DNA from: Candidatus Methylopumilus planktonicus
Lineage (GTDB): Bacteria > Pseudomonadota > Gammaproteobacteria > Burkholderiales > Methylophilaceae
Assembly: GCF_006364715.1 (NCBI RefSeq)
Contig: NZ_CP040984.1
Coordinates: 930,001-994,000, forward strand
DNA length: 64,000 nucleotides
Direction of reading: 5' to 3'
The translations under genes were made by a program, and so were the position numbers. Numbering within the stretch: position 1 is the first letter of the stretch; every line of letters starts with the position of its first letter. Under the pieces are notes generated by a model that did not search any database, was not told the origin of the DNA, and saw nothing but the letters and a program-made list of their open reading frames with translations. Positions 1 to 10,155 of the stretch are shown here, in pieces.

Positions 1-1
1 G

Positions 2-523
2 GATCCGATCGAAGTTCGTATGCGCATCAGTATGGTGTTCCAGAAACCAAACCCATTTCCAAAGTCTATTTATGAGAACGTGGCATACGGCTTAAGAGTT
101 CGTGGTGAAAGATCCAAATCTGCGGTGGATGACAAAGTTGAGGAGGCATTAAAAGGTGCTTCACTTTGGAATGAGGTCAAAGATCGACTTCAGGATTTAG
201 CTTTTAATTTATCTGGCGGTCAACAACAACGTTTATGTATCGCGCGTGCGCTAGCGACAGATCCTGAAATTATGTTATTCGATGAACCCACATCAGCGCT
301 TGATCCAATTGCGACAGTTAATATTGAGGAGCTTATGTCAGGCTTAAAAAATAAGCTGTCAATTTTAATCGTGACACATAATATGCAACAAGCCGCTCGT
401 ATTTCTGATTACACGGCCTATATGTATCTAGGTGAAATGATTGAGTTCGATGCCACGGATAAAATTTTCACGAACCCAGGTAGAAAAGAAACAGAAGATT
501 ACATTACAGGTAAGTTCGGCTAA
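2..523 (+). CDS. pstB: Phosphate ABC transporter ATP-binding protein PstB (5' end outside window)
   Basis: This is the ATPase subunit of the high-affinity phosphate importer PstSCAB, which drives phosphate uptake at the inner membrane. The reading frame is open to the left edge, so the start codon and Walker A lie upstream; about 173 codons of a family that is usually near 260 are present. Visible motifs are the Q-loop (VFQKPNPFP), the ABC signature LSGGQQQR, Walker B with the catalytic glutamate ([12 protein letters not shown]) and the switch histidine (VTHNMQQA). The NPFP context after the Q-loop is typical of PstB rather than other ABC ATPases. The pstSCA genes are expected just outside the window. 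Identification is firm. Confidence 0.95.
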   Translation, partial: DPIEVRMRISMVFQKPNPFPKSIYENVAYGLRVRGERSKSAVDDKVEEALKGASLWNEVKDRLQDLAFNLSGGQQQRLCIARALATDPEIMLFDEPTSALDPIATVNIEELMSGLKNKLSILIVTHNMQQAARISDYTAYMYLGEMIEFDATDKIFTNPGRKETEDYITGKFG

Positions 524-537
524 GCCTTTTTTTTAAA

Positions 538-783
538 TTGCTTAAAGTCACACAAAAATTCCTCAAAAAAAATCTAAAGTGGTTTGCCACTTTTTTTATT
601 CTACTAGGGCTTCTTCTTACCAACCTGAATCTCTATCCCTACAATATTTTTTCTCATAGCCTAGGCGTTTTAGGTTGGACGTTCACAGGCTATGTGAACA
701 AAGATCGCGCTATCCTGATTAACTTCGGACTTCAAATTCCATTATTTATGATTGGTTATTTCAAACTTTTTGGAATGAGTTAA
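538..783 (+). CDS. Small two-helix membrane protein, unknown function
   Basis: This predicted 81-residue protein begins at a TTG codon 14 bases after the pstB stop. It has a basic N-terminus (several lysines in the first 14 residues), a hydrophobic helix at about residues 15-37 and a second at about 58-79, so it is probably an inner-membrane protein. Its stop overlaps the glmM stop on the other strand by four bases. I do not recognise the family with confidence; short proteins of this kind with a conserved Leu-Asn-x-Tyr-Pro stretch between helices occur in aquatic proteobacteria. Its position after pstB would make it co-transcribed with the phosphate transporter, but that is inference. It has no terminator or clear ribosome-binding site of its own. 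Confidence 0.6.
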   Translation: MLKVTQKFLKKNLKWFATFFILLGLLLTNLNLYPYNIFSHSLGVLGWTFTGYVNKDRAILINFGLQIPLFMIGYFKLFGMS

Positions 784-2132
784 GCGGCTTCTTTAACTTT
801 TTCTGCAATAAGGTTAGCGTAACTTTTAACTTCCTCTAAGTCTTGGCCTTCTACCATGACTCGAATCTTAGGCTCAGTGCCTGAAGCCCTTAGGAGTACA
901 CGGCCTTTGTCATTTAATTTTTCTCTCACACTTTTCACAGCATCCTGAATTGATTTATTTTTTTCTAAATCAATTTTTTTATGTGTTTCAACATTGATTA
1001 ACACTTGAGGATACAGTGGTGAATCTTTTGTAGCCTCATACAGCGATTGATTAAGAAGCCGTAATGATTTTAAAACCTGTAGAGACGCGATGATGGCATC
1101 CCCTGTTGAATGCTGATCAAGGGTAAGTATATGGCCTGAGTTTTCGCCACCAATCGACCAGCCTTTTTCAAGAAGGGCTTCTAAAACATAACGATCTCCT
1201 ACATGTGTCCTCATAAATTCAATACCAATATCATGAAATGCTTTTTCGATCGCCATATTGGTCATGAGAGTTCCAACCACTCCGCCCTTTAATTGATTTT
1301 TTTCTTTTAAGGCTTTTGCAATCACTAAAAGAAGCTGATCGCCATCAACAATGTGTCCTAAGTGATCAATCATCACGACACGATCTCCATCTCCATCAAA
1401 AGCAATACCTAAGTCTGCTTTATTTTTTAAGGTAGCTTCTTTAATCGTGTTGGGGTGTGTAGACCCTACATCTAAATTAATATTAAAACCGTTAGGCTCA
1501 TTACCTATTGATATAACTTCAGCACCTAATTCAGAAAATATTTTCGGAGCCACATGATAAGTAGAGCCATGTGCGCAATCCAATACAATTTTGAGATCTC
1601 GAAGATTAAACTTTTCTGGAAAAGTACTTTTACAAAATTCGACATAACGACCTTCAGCGTCGTCTACACGCTTTGCTTTTCCAAGCTCACGAGGTAAAAC
1701 TGTTTTAATAGGTTGGTTCAAAGCTGATTCAACTTCCGCTTCAAATGCATCAGGTAGTTTTTCACCAGCATCAGAAAATATTTTAATGCCGTTATCAGGA
1801 AATGGATTATGTGATGCAGAAATGACAATGCCCGCTTGCGATCTTAATACTTTTGTAAGGTAAGCAATAGCTGGTGTTGGCATAGGACCCGTTAAATATA
1901 CATTGACCCCTGCCGCAATAAATCCTGACTCCAGCGCTGACTCCAACATGTAGCCTGAAACTCTTGTGTCTTTACCAATGACAACGCTCAGATGTTTTAT
2001 TTTTTCATCTCGATTATTTCTAACTAGGATAGATCCAATCGCAAACCCAAGACGAATAAAAAAATCAGGTGTAATGGGATCTTGACCCACAACGCCTCGA
2101 ATACCGTCCGTTCCGAAATAATGTCTTGTCAT
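780..2132 (-). CDS. glmM: Phosphoglucosamine mutase
   Basis: GlmM converts glucosamine-6-phosphate to glucosamine-1-phosphate in the cytoplasm, the step that feeds UDP-GlcNAc for peptidoglycan and LPS. The 450-residue length is normal. The active-site loop ISASHNP is at about residues 104-110, with the phosphorylated serine near 107; the metal-binding loop DGDGDR and the C-terminal phosphate-binding RASGTEPKIR motif are present. The N-terminus RHYFGTDGIRG is characteristic of GlmM and separates it from phosphomannomutases. It lies two bases after folP, a pairing common in proteobacteria. The ATG start matches family length. Confidence 0.97.
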   Translation of the reverse strand: MTRHYFGTDGIRGVVGQDPITPDFFIRLGFAIGSILVRNNRDEKIKHLSVVIGKDTRVSGYMLESALESGFIAAGVNVYLTGPMPTPAIAYLTKVLRSQAGIVISASHNPFPDNGIKIFSDAGEKLPDAFEAEVESALNQPIKTVLPRELGKAKRVDDAEGRYVEFCKSTFPEKFNLRDLKIVLDCAHGSTYHVAPKIFSELGAEVISIGNEPNGFNINLDVGSTHPNTIKEATLKNKADLGIAFDGDGDRVVMIDHLGHIVDGDQLLLVIAKALKEKNQLKGGVVGTLMTNMAIEKAFHDIGIEFMRTHVGDRYVLEALLEKGWSIGGENSGHILTLDQHSTGDAIIASLQVLKSLRLLNQSLYEATKDSPLYPQVLINVETHKKIDLEKNKSIQDAVKSVREKLNDKGRVLLRASGTEPKIRVMVEGQDLEEVKSYANLIAEKVKEAA

Positions 2133-2134
2133 AT

Positions 2135-2965
2135 TTAAGCCATACTCTGCGCTAATTGAATAATCTTAAAAGCGCTTTGTGTTTCTTTTACATCATGAAC
2201 TCGTAATATTTTAGCCCCTTTTAATACAGAAAGGATAGCCGCTGAAATGCTTCCTGATAGATGATCGTCATGATCACCATTTAAGATTTTTCTAATGAAT
2301 GATTTTCTAGAAAGCCCGACCAGAATAGGTAAATTTAAAGATTTGAATGATTCAATATTTTTTAGGAGATCTATATTATGCTCGAATGTTTTTCCAAACC
2401 CGAAGCCTGGATCTAAAATAATGCGGGATTTATCGATACCTTCATTCGCAATAAGATTTGCACGCTCCTCTAAAAATGATCTCACTTCACTCACAACATT
2501 TTTATAAGTCGGATTAAGTTGCATTGTCTTAGGCGTGCCTTGCATGTGCATTAAGCAGACGCCTACATTTGATTTTTTAATCAGATCGATCGCATTTGGT
2601 TTTTGTAGGGCATAAATATCATTGATCATCGCGACATCCATATCAATGACCTCTTTCATAACTTCCGGTTTGTATGTGTCAATTGAAATGGCGATATCAG
2701 AGATTTTTTTTATTGCTTCAATGATAGGTGTAATTCTTTTTAATTCTTCAACTGCACTTACAGGGTCAGATCCTGGCCGCGTCGATTCTCCACCAATATC
2801 AATGATATCAACACCCTCTTCGATCATTTTTTCAGCGCGCTTTAAAGCTTCGTTGAAATCTAAATACATACCGCCATCTGAGAATGAATCGGGTGTGATA
2901 TTTAAAATACCCATCACGAGGGGACGCTTTAAATCATAGAAATGTTTATTTAACTGAAGCATCAT
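2135..2965 (-). CDS. folP: Dihydropteroate synthase
   Basis: FolP joins para-aminobenzoate to 6-hydroxymethyl-dihydropterin diphosphate to give dihydropteroate in folate synthesis. The 276-residue protein carries the two family signatures: MGILNITPDSFSDGG near the N-terminus and GGESTRPG near residue 60; the LDPGFGFGK loop and the C-terminal RVHDV motif are also present. Two ATG codons occur in tandem at the start. Unusually, the T-tract of the terminator after ftsH runs directly into the first ATG, leaving no recognisable Shine-Dalgarno sequence. Translation may therefore begin on a leaderless or readthrough transcript, or at a later codon. The gene sits in ftsH-folP-glmM order. Confidence 0.96.
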   Translation of the reverse strand: MMLQLNKHFYDLKRPLVMGILNITPDSFSDGGMYLDFNEALKRAEKMIEEGVDIIDIGGESTRPGSDPVSAVEELKRITPIIEAIKKISDIAISIDTYKPEVMKEVIDMDVAMINDIYALQKPNAIDLIKKSNVGVCLMHMQGTPKTMQLNPTYKNVVSEVRSFLEERANLIANEGIDKSRIILDPGFGFGKTFEHNIDLLKNIESFKSLNLPILVGLSRKSFIRKILNGDHDDHLSGSISAAILSVLKGAKILRVHDVKETQSAFKIIQLAQSMA

Positions 2966-2994
2966 AAAAAAACAAAGGCTAGATAAACTAGCCT
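2966..2994 (-). terminator. Rho-independent terminator after ftsH
   Basis: A perfect 7-bp stem (AGGCTAG / CTAGCCT, 2976-2994, five-base loop) is followed on the minus strand by TTGTTTTTTT at 2975-2966. It lies nine bases after the ftsH stop and immediately before the folP ATG. Some readthrough is needed if folP-glmM depend on the upstream promoter; no separate folP promoter fits in the gap. Confidence 0.85.
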
Positions 2995-3003
2995 CGATTT
3001 CAT

Positions 3004-4899
3004 TTAGCCTTTAGCGCTCGGCTGGGGAACAACTGCAACCTTTGTGCCTGAAGATCCTTTATCAATCTTCGGAGGATTAGGTGTTTGTTTAGGTTTTGGT
3101 GGTCTCGCTTTTTTCCCTGCCATGATGTCATTAATTTGATCCGCATCAATCGTTTCATATTCAAGCAAAGCTTTTGCCATCGCCTCTACTTTGCGGCGAT
3201 TTTTTTCAATCAACTTTCTAGCAACACTATATTGCTCATCAAGAATTCGACGAATCTCAGCGTCAACTTTTTGTTGAGTTGCCTCCGAAATTGTTTTGGA
3301 AGACATCGCACCAAAGAAAGAATCTTGATCTTGGCCCACATAAACCATCGTACCTAATTTATCTGACATACCGTAACGCGTTACCATATCACGTGCCAAT
3401 TTCGTTGCACGCTCAAAGTCGTTCGATGCGCCCGTTGACATTTGCTTCATAAATACTTCCTCAGCAATACGTCCACCAAAGAGAATCGAAATTTCTTCTA
3501 GCATCTTATTTTTATAATTACTGATACGGTCGAACTCTGGCAGCTGCCATGTAAGTCCCAGCGCCCAGCCACGAGGCATAATCGTCACTTTGTGCACAGG
3601 ATCTGCGTGAGGTAATAATTTTGCAACCACTGCATGACCTGACTCATGGAATGCTGTATTCATCCGCTCTTCTTCTCTCATCACCATGGATTTTCTTTCA
3701 GGGCCCATAAAGATTTTATCTTTGGCGTCTTCAAAGTCTTGCATATCGACTGTTCGTTTATTTCTACGTGCAGCAAACAATGCAGACTCATTCACAAGAT
3801 TAGCTAAGTCAGCACCTGAAAAACCTGGCGTACCTCTCGCAATGATGCTTGCTTTCACATCAGGATCTGCTGGAATTTTTCTCATGTGCACCAAAAGAAT
3901 TTCTTCGCGACCTTTAATGTCAGGAAGAGATACCATCACTTGTCGATCAAAACGTCCTGGGCGTAATAAAGCTTTATCGAGGACATCTGCACGATTGGTT
4001 GCCGCAATGACGATCACGCCTGAGTTAGGTTCAAAGCCGTCGAGCTCAACTAAAAGCTGATTCAGTGTTTGTTCACGCTCGTCATTACCACCACCTGAAC
4101 CTTGACCGCGATGACGGCCTACCGCATCAATTTCATCGATAAAAATAATACATGGCGCGCTCTTTTTGGATTGTTCAAACATGTCTCTTACACGAGCAGC
4201 ACCAACACCTACAAACATTTCTACGAAGTCAGATCCTGAAATGGTATAGAAAGGCACCTTAGCTTCACCCGCAATTGCTCGCGCTAGTAATGTCTTACCC
4301 GTACCTGGAGGTCCCACCATGAGAACGCCTCTTGGTATGCGACCACCTAATTTATGAAACTTGCTTGGGTCTTTTAAGAATTCAACAATTTCTGTGACCT
4401 CTTCTTTTGCTTCATCACACCCCGCTACATCAGCAAATGTTGTTTGATTATTTGTTTGATCAAGCTGTCTGGCTTTACTCTTACCAAATGAAAATGGGCC
4501 ACCACCTTTGGAGCCGCCCTGCATCTGACGCATAAAGAAAATCCAAACGCCTACCAAAAGAATCATCGGAAACCATGAAATGAAAATACTCATCAGCACT
4601 GATTGCTGCTCTTCAGGCTTCGCTTCAACAATGACATTATTTTTTAGAAGGTCGGATACTAACCAAGGATCAGTTGGAGCATAGGTATTAAATTTCTTAC
4701 CTTCGCTTGTTGTCCCTTTAATTCTATGATTATCAATCTCAACTTTGGCAATTCTGCCTTCTTTCACCTGCTGCATAAATTGAGAGTAGACAAGTGCTGT
4801 ATCAGTTTTCGAAGACCCTGAAAACTGATTAAAAATAGTCATGAGAAGGAGTGCTATTGCAACCCAGATGGCAATACTTTTAAGAGTGTTGTTATTCAA
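3004..4899 (-). CDS. ftsH: ATP-dependent zinc metalloprotease FtsH
   Basis: FtsH is a membrane-anchored AAA+ protease that degrades misfolded membrane proteins and regulators such as sigma-32 and LpxC in E. coli. The 631-residue protein has transmembrane helices at about residues 8-24 and 103-122 flanking a periplasmic domain, Walker A GPPGTGKT at about 196-203, Walker B with IDEID, the second region of homology, and the zinc motif HESGH near residue 420. The tail is Pro/Lys-rich. The start is TTG; the N-terminus Met-Asn-Asn-Asn fits the family and no nearby ATG does. It follows rlmE by 74 bases, the classical rlmE-ftsH arrangement. Given rpoH and dnaK in this window it probably takes part in sigma-32 turnover. 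Confidence 0.98.
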   Translation of the reverse strand: MNNNTLKSIAIWVAIALLLMTIFNQFSGSSKTDTALVYSQFMQQVKEGRIAKVEIDNHRIKGTTSEGKKFNTYAPTDPWLVSDLLKNNVIVEAKPEEQQSVLMSIFISWFPMILLVGVWIFFMRQMQGGSKGGGPFSFGKSKARQLDQTNNQTTFADVAGCDEAKEEVTEIVEFLKDPSKFHKLGGRIPRGVLMVGPPGTGKTLLARAIAGEAKVPFYTISGSDFVEMFVGVGAARVRDMFEQSKKSAPCIIFIDEIDAVGRHRGQGSGGGNDEREQTLNQLLVELDGFEPNSGVIVIAATNRADVLDKALLRPGRFDRQVMVSLPDIKGREEILLVHMRKIPADPDVKASIIARGTPGFSGADLANLVNESALFAARRNKRTVDMQDFEDAKDKIFMGPERKSMVMREEERMNTAFHESGHAVVAKLLPHADPVHKVTIMPRGWALGLTWQLPEFDRISNYKNKMLEEISILFGGRIAEEVFMKQMSTGASNDFERATKLARDMVTRYGMSDKLGTMVYVGQDQDSFFGAMSSKTISEATQQKVDAEIRRILDEQYSVARKLIEKNRRKVEAMAKALLEYETIDADQINDIMAGKKARPPKPKQTPNPPKIDKGSSGTKVAVVPQPSAKG

Positions 4900-4973
4900 T
4901 TGGTGGATGACCTCGTATCATCTATTTTCATTAGTTAATTTTAAACCTAATTCCGTGACTATATTATGACTTT

Positions 4974-5591
4974 TTAAACTTTTGCAAAGCCCAGCAAATA
5001 AACCTCGCTACTTCGATCACGTGAAGCTTTAGGCTTTACTGTGATCACTTTTTCAAACTCAGGACGCATCTTTTTCACTAGCTCATCAAAATCAGCGCCT
5101 ATAAAAGTTTTGACTAGAAAATGGCCACTTGGTTTCAGCCATTGTAAAGAAAAGTCTAGCGCAAGCTCAGTGAGGTGCATGACACCTGGCTGATCGACTG
5201 TCTTTATGCCTGTAATATTGGGGGCCATGTCTGAAATTACAAGGTCTATAGCTGAATTATTTAAGTAGGTTTCAAGCTCCCTTAAAGAGACCTCTTCTCT
5301 AAAGTCCCCTTGAATAAAATCGACCCTTGGAACTGGATCCATAGGCAGTAAATCCATAGCGATAATATGGCCTTTACCTTGAAGGAGTTTTGCCACCACC
5401 TGAGACCAGCTTCCAGGGCTTGAGCCCAAATCGACGACATTCATACCGGGTTTGATGAGTTTATATTTCTCATGGATCTCCATAAGCTTATAAGCAGCTC
5501 GAGATCGAAAGCCATCTTTCTTAGCTTGTTTAACGAAGGCATCATTGACATGCTCTTGCATCCAAGCCTTGCTAGTTCTTGTTCTTTTCAT
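4974..5591 (-). CDS. rlmE: 23S rRNA (uridine-2552-2'-O)-methyltransferase RlmE
   Basis: RlmE (FtsJ/RrmJ) is a SAM-dependent heat-shock methyltransferase that modifies U2552 of 23S rRNA late in 50S assembly. The 205-residue protein has the SAM-binding motif VDLGSSPGSWSQV near residue 55, the acidic motif ISDMAPN near 120, and lysines consistent with the K-D-K-E catalytic tetrad (K near 40, D near 121, K near 160, E near 195). It precedes ftsH as in many proteobacteria and diverges from yhbY across a 43-base gap that must hold both promoters. Confidence 0.96.
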   Translation of the reverse strand: MKRTRTSKAWMQEHVNDAFVKQAKKDGFRSRAAYKLMEIHEKYKLIKPGMNVVDLGSSPGSWSQVVAKLLQGKGHIIAMDLLPMDPVPRVDFIQGDFREEVSLRELETYLNNSAIDLVISDMAPNITGIKTVDQPGVMHLTELALDFSLQWLKPSGHFLVKTFIGADFDELVKKMRPEFEKVITVKPKASRDRSSEVYLLGFAKV

Positions 5592-5634
5592 CTGTTAAAA
5601 TCGACTCTTTAAAGATCTTAAGAAATTTTCTACC

Positions 5635-5922
5635 TTGAATTCAAAAGCCATTGCATACCTTCGAAGCTTAGCTCACACATTAAATCCAGTGGTGAGAATT
5701 GGTAATAAGGGTTTATCGGCATCCGTCATTAAGGAAATTGATCTTAATCTTAACGCACATGAGCTTATTAAAATTAAAATTCAAAATGATGATAGATCAG
5801 TTCGTGAATCCATGTTAAGTGAAATTTGTGGAGCACTTCAGGCAACAGCCGTGCATCATATTGGCTTACAAATTATTGTCTATCGTCAAGCGTCCGAACC
5901 TAAGATTGTCATACCCAAATAA
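5635..5922 (+). CDS. yhbY: Ribosome assembly RNA-binding protein YhbY (CRM domain)
   Basis: YhbY binds pre-50S particles through a single CRM domain. The 95-residue protein shows the diagnostic GxxG loop (RIGNKGLS) and the expected order: LRSLAH helix, loop, then HELIKIKI strand. Translation appears to start at TTG because no in-frame ATG precedes the conserved AYLRSLAH segment. The stop is immediately adjacent to the stop of the convergent DUF4149 gene. Its divergent pairing with rlmE matches other proteobacteria and links two 50S-assembly factors. Confidence 0.93.
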   Translation: MNSKAIAYLRSLAHTLNPVVRIGNKGLSASVIKEIDLNLNAHELIKIKIQNDDRSVRESMLSEICGALQATAVHHIGLQIIVYRQASEPKIVIPK

Positions 5923-6369
5923 CTATCTAATTTTTAAGATTACAAAAACACCCAAGAAACACTCAAGTAAATAAGCAATACTTGAAACACCATGCCATGT
6001 TGCAAATCGATCAGCAAATACGCTTTCCATCACATCTTTCGGCATCGCTTCTAATTTGAATTTTTCTAAAAGTGGATTAATCCCTAAATGACTAATCAGA
6101 ATTAAAACGAGCATCAACACAACCAACCAAAAGAAGCCTTGCTTTAATGCATTCGTGCCAAACTGATACACGCGCTGGATTAATAAATAAATACTAGTGG
6201 CCATGCCCACAAAAGCCATCATCTTAAAAAGCTGTCCCGCAATATTACCTGCGAGTTGCGCCTCAGGAATGAGCTTAAATAATTCATAAGCCACAATACC
6301 TACCACCCACAATCCACCTATCCAAAAGGTTGCGGCAATCAGTGCTAAATTTTCTAGCCATTGTTTCAT
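5923..6369 (-). CDS. DUF4149 integral membrane protein
   Basis: This 148-residue hydrophobic protein has about four transmembrane helices (roughly residues 8-28, 45-65, 78-98 and 122-145). The FWIGGLWVVG segment near the N-terminus fits the DUF4149 (TMEM205-like) family. No function is established for the bacterial members. It lies 34 bases after greA on the same strand and is probably its last operon partner; this greA-DUF4149-yhbY neighbourhood recurs in Betaproteobacteria, to my knowledge. The family call rests on sequence character and context only. Confidence 0.75.
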   Translation of the reverse strand: MKQWLENLALIAATFWIGGLWVVGIVAYELFKLIPEAQLAGNIAGQLFKMMAFVGMATSIYLLIQRVYQFGTNALKQGFFWLVVLMLVLILISHLGINPLLEKFKLEAMPKDVMESVFADRFATWHGVSSIAYLLECFLGVFVILKIR

Positions 6370-6403
6370 TGTGTTTTTAGTTTAATACAAAAATGGATTG
6401 AAT

Positions 6404-6883
6404 TTATAGATACTTGACATCTAATATCTCGTACGATTTGGCGCCACCTGGTGTATTGACTTCAGCCACATCGCCGATAGCCTTCCCGATAAATGCTTTT
6501 GCAATCGGTGAATTGATTGAAATCTTTTTCTGCTTAATATCAGCCTCATCATCGCCCACAATTTGGTAAGTAAAGATATCTTCGGTATCAAGATCTTGTG
6601 CTTCAACTGTGGAACCAAATACACACTCACTCTCACCTACAATTGAAGAAGGATCAATGACCATAGCGGTAGAAAGTTTGGCTTCAATTTCTGCTATGCG
6701 ACCTTCAATAAAACTTTGACGCTCTTTCGCAGCTTCATATTCAGCATTTTCAGACAAGTCGCCTTGTGCTCTTGCTTCTGAGATTGCCTGGATGATATTA
6801 GGGCGATCAACACTTTTTAAGCGCTGAAGCTCTTCTTTGAGCTGTTCAGCACCTTTAATGGTCATGGGTATTTGTTTAAGCAT
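6404..6883 (-). CDS. greA: Transcription elongation factor GreA
   Basis: GreA rescues backtracked RNA polymerase by stimulating transcript cleavage. The protein has the N-terminal coiled coil with the acidic tip ([15 protein letters not shown]) and the C-terminal FKBP-like domain ending in the SYEILDV segment. The frame is open further upstream, but I place the start at the ATG at 6883: it gives Met-Leu-Lys-Gln-Ile-Pro-Met-Thr as in the family, about 159 residues, and has AGGA six bases upstream. The longer reading frame would begin inside the carB terminator. Because greA follows that terminator, it is transcribed by readthrough or from a promoter within carB. Confidence 0.96.
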   Translation of the reverse strand: MLKQIPMTIKGAEQLKEELQRLKSVDRPNIIQAISEARAQGDLSENAEYEAAKERQSFIEGRIAEIEAKLSTAMVIDPSSIVGESECVFGSTVEAQDLDTEDIFTYQIVGDDEADIKQKKISINSPIAKAFIGKAIGDVAEVNTPGGAKSYEILDVKYL

Positions 6884-6894
6884 ATTCATTCCTA

Positions 6895-6933
6895 ACAAAA
6901 CAAAAACCACGCTCTTTAGATGGAGTGTGGTTT
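6895..6933 (-). terminator. Rho-independent terminator after carB
   Basis: On the minus strand AAACCAC-A-CTC (6933-6923) pairs with GAG-C-GTGGTTT (6914-6904) around an eight-base loop, with one mismatch, followed by TTGTTTTG. It begins 19 bases after the carB stop and ends just before the greA ribosome-binding site, so it separates carAB from greA or attenuates transcription into it. Confidence 0.8.
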
Positions 6934-6951
6934 ATAAAGGTCGAGTGTATT

Positions 6952-9900
6952 TTAAGTGAGTTCTTTATGCAAGCTTTGGATAGAATTGACCGTAATTTCT
7001 TCAACGAAGTTCATGCCAATACATGCGGCTTTAGCGCCTGCAATGGTCGTGTAATAGGTCACCTTGTTTTGTAATGCATATCTTCTGATTTCATAAGAGT
7101 CTGAAATAGCACGTTTATCTTCCGTCACATTCACGATAAAAGAAATTTCATTATTCTTAATCATATCCACAATATGAGGCCTTCCTTCTGCTACTTTATT
7201 GACCGGCTCAACATTTAAGCCCGCATCCATCAAAGCTTTTGCAGTACCTTTAGTCGCCACAATGGTAAAACCTAATTGATCTAATGATTTTGCAACCTCA
7301 ACCACTTTAAGATGGTCTTCACGACGCACGCTGATAAATGCTTTCCCGCCTTTAGGTAATTTTGTAGATGAGCCGAGCTGGGATTTAATAAATGCTTCTG
7401 CAAATGTTTTACCTAAGCCCATCACTTCCCCCGTTGACTTCATCTCAGGCCCCAAGATGGTATCGACTCCCGGAAACTTAATGAATGGAAAGACAGCTTC
7501 TTTCACCGAGAAGAATTTCGGCACAATTTCTTTTGTAACTTTTTGTACCTTAAGGCTCGAACCAACCATAGCGCGGGCAGCAATTTTAGCTAACTGTAAT
7601 CCACATGCTTTAGAAACGAAAGGAACGGTGCGAGATGCTCTCGGGTTTACTTCTAGCACATAAATCACGTCACCTTGAATCGCGAATTGAACATTCATAA
7701 GACCTACAACATTGAGTGCTTTTGCCATCTCAACTGTTTGCTTTCTTAATTGATCTTGAATTTTTTTAGACAAGCTATAAGGAGGAAGTGAGCATGCTGA
7801 GTCACCTGAGTGCACCCCGGCTTGTTCAATATGTTCCATAATGCCACCGATAATGACATCTTTGCCATCTGATAGCGCGTCCACATCAATTTCAAGCGCG
7901 TCGTTTAAAAAGCGGTCAAGGAGCACAGGGGAGTCATGAGAAACTTTTACAGCCTCCCTCATATAACGTTCAAGCTGTGCTTGTTCGTGCACGATCTCCA
8001 TAGCGCGACCGCCTAAAACATAACTAGGCCTCACTACAAGTGGGTAACCAATTTCTTCTGCTAAACGAATGGCATCTTCAGGTGTTCTAGCTGTGCGATT
8101 GGGCGGCTGTTTAAGTCCAATCGAATTGAGCATTTTTTGGAAGCGCTCACGGTCCTCCGCCATATCAATAGCGTCTGGAGAAGTGCCAATAATTGGCACG
8201 CCTGCTTTTTCTAAATCTTTAGCTAGCTTCAAAGGTGTTTGTCCACCATATTGCACAATGACGCCAAGTGGCTTTTCAATAGCAACAATTTCTAAAACAT
8301 CTTCAAGTGTCACAGGCTCAAAATAAAGTCGGTCTGACGTATCGTAGTCGGTTGATACTGTTTCAGGATTGCAGTTCACCATGATGGTTTCATAACCATC
8401 CTCACGCAATGCTAAAGCTGCATGTACACAACAGTAATCAAACTCAATACCCTGACCAATACGATTAGGTCCTCCACCTAAGACAATAATTTTTTTTCTA
8501 TCCGTGGGTTTTGCTTCGCACTCTTCTTCATATGTCGAATACATATAAGCAGTATTTGTTGAGAATTCTGCAGCACATGTGTCTACACGTTTATATACTG
8601 GTCGCACATGATGCTTATGACGATACTGTCTAACGTCTTCTTGTTTAACTTCGAGAAGTTTTGCGAGTCTTCGATCAGAAAAGCCTTTTTGTTTTAAATC
8701 AAATAAATTTTGTTTAGACAAATCTTTGAGTGAAGTCCTTAACAAGCTTTTTTCAACATCAATAATATTTTTAATCTGATGGAGAAACCACGGATCAATT
8801 TTGGAATGTCCAAATACATCTTCAATCGACATACCTAATCTAAAGGCATCGCCAACATACCAAATACGCTCGGGTCCCGGCTCTCTCATTTCTTTAATGA
8901 TGAGGTCTTGATCAGTCGTTTTTTCATCTAGGCCATCTACGCCTATTTCGAGACCTCTTAATGCTTTTTGAAAAGACTCTTGAAAAGTGCGTCCGATGGC
9001 CATAACCTCACCTACAGATTTCATTTGTGTCGTCAGTCTTGAATCTGCTTGTGGAAATTTTTCAAATGCAAATCTTGGTACTTTAGTGACTACGTAATCG
9101 ATACTCGGTTCAAATGATGCAGGTGTTGCGCCACCTGTAATTTCATTTTTTAATTCATCTAATGTAAAACCTACTGCTAACTTTGCAGCAATTTTTGCAA
9201 TAGGGAATCCTGTAGCCTTCGACGCTAAGGCTGAAGAACGTGACACACGAGGATTCATTTCAATGACAATCATGCGTCCATCTTCTGGATTGATTGCAAA
9301 TTGCACGTTCGATCCGCCTGTGTCTACCCCAATTTCTCGAAGCACTGCGATCGATGCATTACGCATGATTTGGTATTCTTTATCTGTAAGTGTTTGCGCG
9401 GGAGCCACGGTAATGGAGTCGCCTGTGTGCACGCCCATTGGGTCTAAGTTTTCAATGGAACAGATAATAATGCAGTTATCTTTAGAGTCGCGAACGACTT
9501 CCATTTCATATTCTTTCCAACCAAGTAAAGACTCTTCTATCAGAAGTTCTTTCGTAGGGGATGCTTCAAGCCCTCTTTCACATATCGCTATAAATTCTTC
9601 ACGGTTATATCCAATACCACCACCACTACCTCCCATCGTAAATGACGGGCGAATGATCGCTGGATAACCAATGCCTGCTTGAACTTGTATTGCCTCCTCC
9701 AAGCTATGCGCAATAGCTGACTTAGCAGATCCTAAGCCAATTTTATTCATGGCTTCTTTAAATTTTTGTCTGTCTTCAGCTTTATCAATGGCTTCTTTTG
9801 ATGCGCCAATTAATTCGACTTTGTATTTTTTTAATACGCCATACTTGTCTAAATCAAGCGCGCAATTAAGTGCTGTTTGCCCACCCATAGTTGGAAGGAG

Positions 9901-10155
9901 TGCGTCTGGCTTTTCTTTGGCAATAATTTTTTCGACAATCTGCCAAGTAATTGGCTCGATGTAAGTCGCATCCGCCATCTCAGGATCTGTCATGATAGTT
10001 GCAGGATTAGAATTCACGAGAATGACACGATAGCCTTCTTCGCGAAGTGCTTTACATGCCTGCGCACCGGAATAATCAAACTCGCATGCCTGACCTATCA
10101 CGATAGGACCAGCGCCAATGATGAGTATGGACTTAATATCTTTACGCTTTGGCAT
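6952..10155 (-). CDS. carB: Carbamoyl-phosphate synthase large subunit
   Basis: CarB makes carbamoyl phosphate from bicarbonate, ATP and ammonia delivered by CarA, feeding pyrimidines and arginine. The protein is about 1067 residues, the usual size, with two tandem ATP-grasp halves ([12 protein letters not shown] in the first, [12 protein letters not shown] in the second), an oligomerisation region between them and a C-terminal MGS-like allosteric domain beginning near the [16 protein letters not shown] segment. The start is set at the ATG at 10155 because Met-Pro-Lys-Arg then matches the family N-terminus; the frame upstream is an extension overlapping carA. The true overlap with carA is 14 bases, indicating translational coupling. 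Confidence 0.98.
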   Translation of the reverse strand: MPKRKDIKSILIIGAGPIVIGQACEFDYSGAQACKALREEGYRVILVNSNPATIMTDPEMADATYIEPITWQIVEKIIAKEKPDALLPTMGGQTALNCALDLDKYGVLKKYKVELIGASKEAIDKAEDRQKFKEAMNKIGLGSAKSAIAHSLEEAIQVQAGIGYPAIIRPSFTMGGSGGGIGYNREEFIAICERGLEASPTKELLIEESLLGWKEYEMEVVRDSKDNCIIICSIENLDPMGVHTGDSITVAPAQTLTDKEYQIMRNASIAVLREIGVDTGGSNVQFAINPEDGRMIVIEMNPRVSRSSALASKATGFPIAKIAAKLAVGFTLDELKNEITGGATPASFEPSIDYVVTKVPRFAFEKFPQADSRLTTQMKSVGEVMAIGRTFQESFQKALRGLEIGVDGLDEKTTDQDLIIKEMREPGPERIWYVGDAFRLGMSIEDVFGHSKIDPWFLHQIKNIIDVEKSLLRTSLKDLSKQNLFDLKQKGFSDRRLAKLLEVKQEDVRQYRHKHHVRPVYKRVDTCAAEFSTNTAYMYSTYEEECEAKPTDRKKIIVLGGGPNRIGQGIEFDYCCVHAALALREDGYETIMVNCNPETVSTDYDTSDRLYFEPVTLEDVLEIVAIEKPLGVIVQYGGQTPLKLAKDLEKAGVPIIGTSPDAIDMAEDRERFQKMLNSIGLKQPPNRTARTPEDAIRLAEEIGYPLVVRPSYVLGGRAMEIVHEQAQLERYMREAVKVSHDSPVLLDRFLNDALEIDVDALSDGKDVIIGGIMEHIEQAGVHSGDSACSLPPYSLSKKIQDQLRKQTVEMAKALNVVGLMNVQFAIQGDVIYVLEVNPRASRTVPFVSKACGLQLAKIAARAMVGSSLKVQKVTKEIVPKFFSVKEAVFPFIKFPGVDTILGPEMKSTGEVMGLGKTFAEAFIKSQLGSSTKLPKGGKAFISVRREDHLKVVEVAKSLDQLGFTIVATKGTAKALMDAGLNVEPVNKVAEGRPHIVDMIKNNEISFIVNVTEDKRAISDSYEIRRYALQNKVTYYTTIAGAKAACIGMNFVEEITVNSIQSLHKELT

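Noticed and set aside
3686..4060. Open frame on the plus strand inside ftsH
   Set aside because: Antisense shadow of a conserved AAA+ domain.
6884..6910. Extended N-terminus of GreA
   Set aside because: The extension starts within the carB terminator and lacks family similarity; the ATG at 6883 has a well-placed AGGA.
9263..9667. Open frame on the plus strand inside carB
   Set aside because: carB is a certain gene on the other strand; the product resembles nothing and has no ribosome-binding site.
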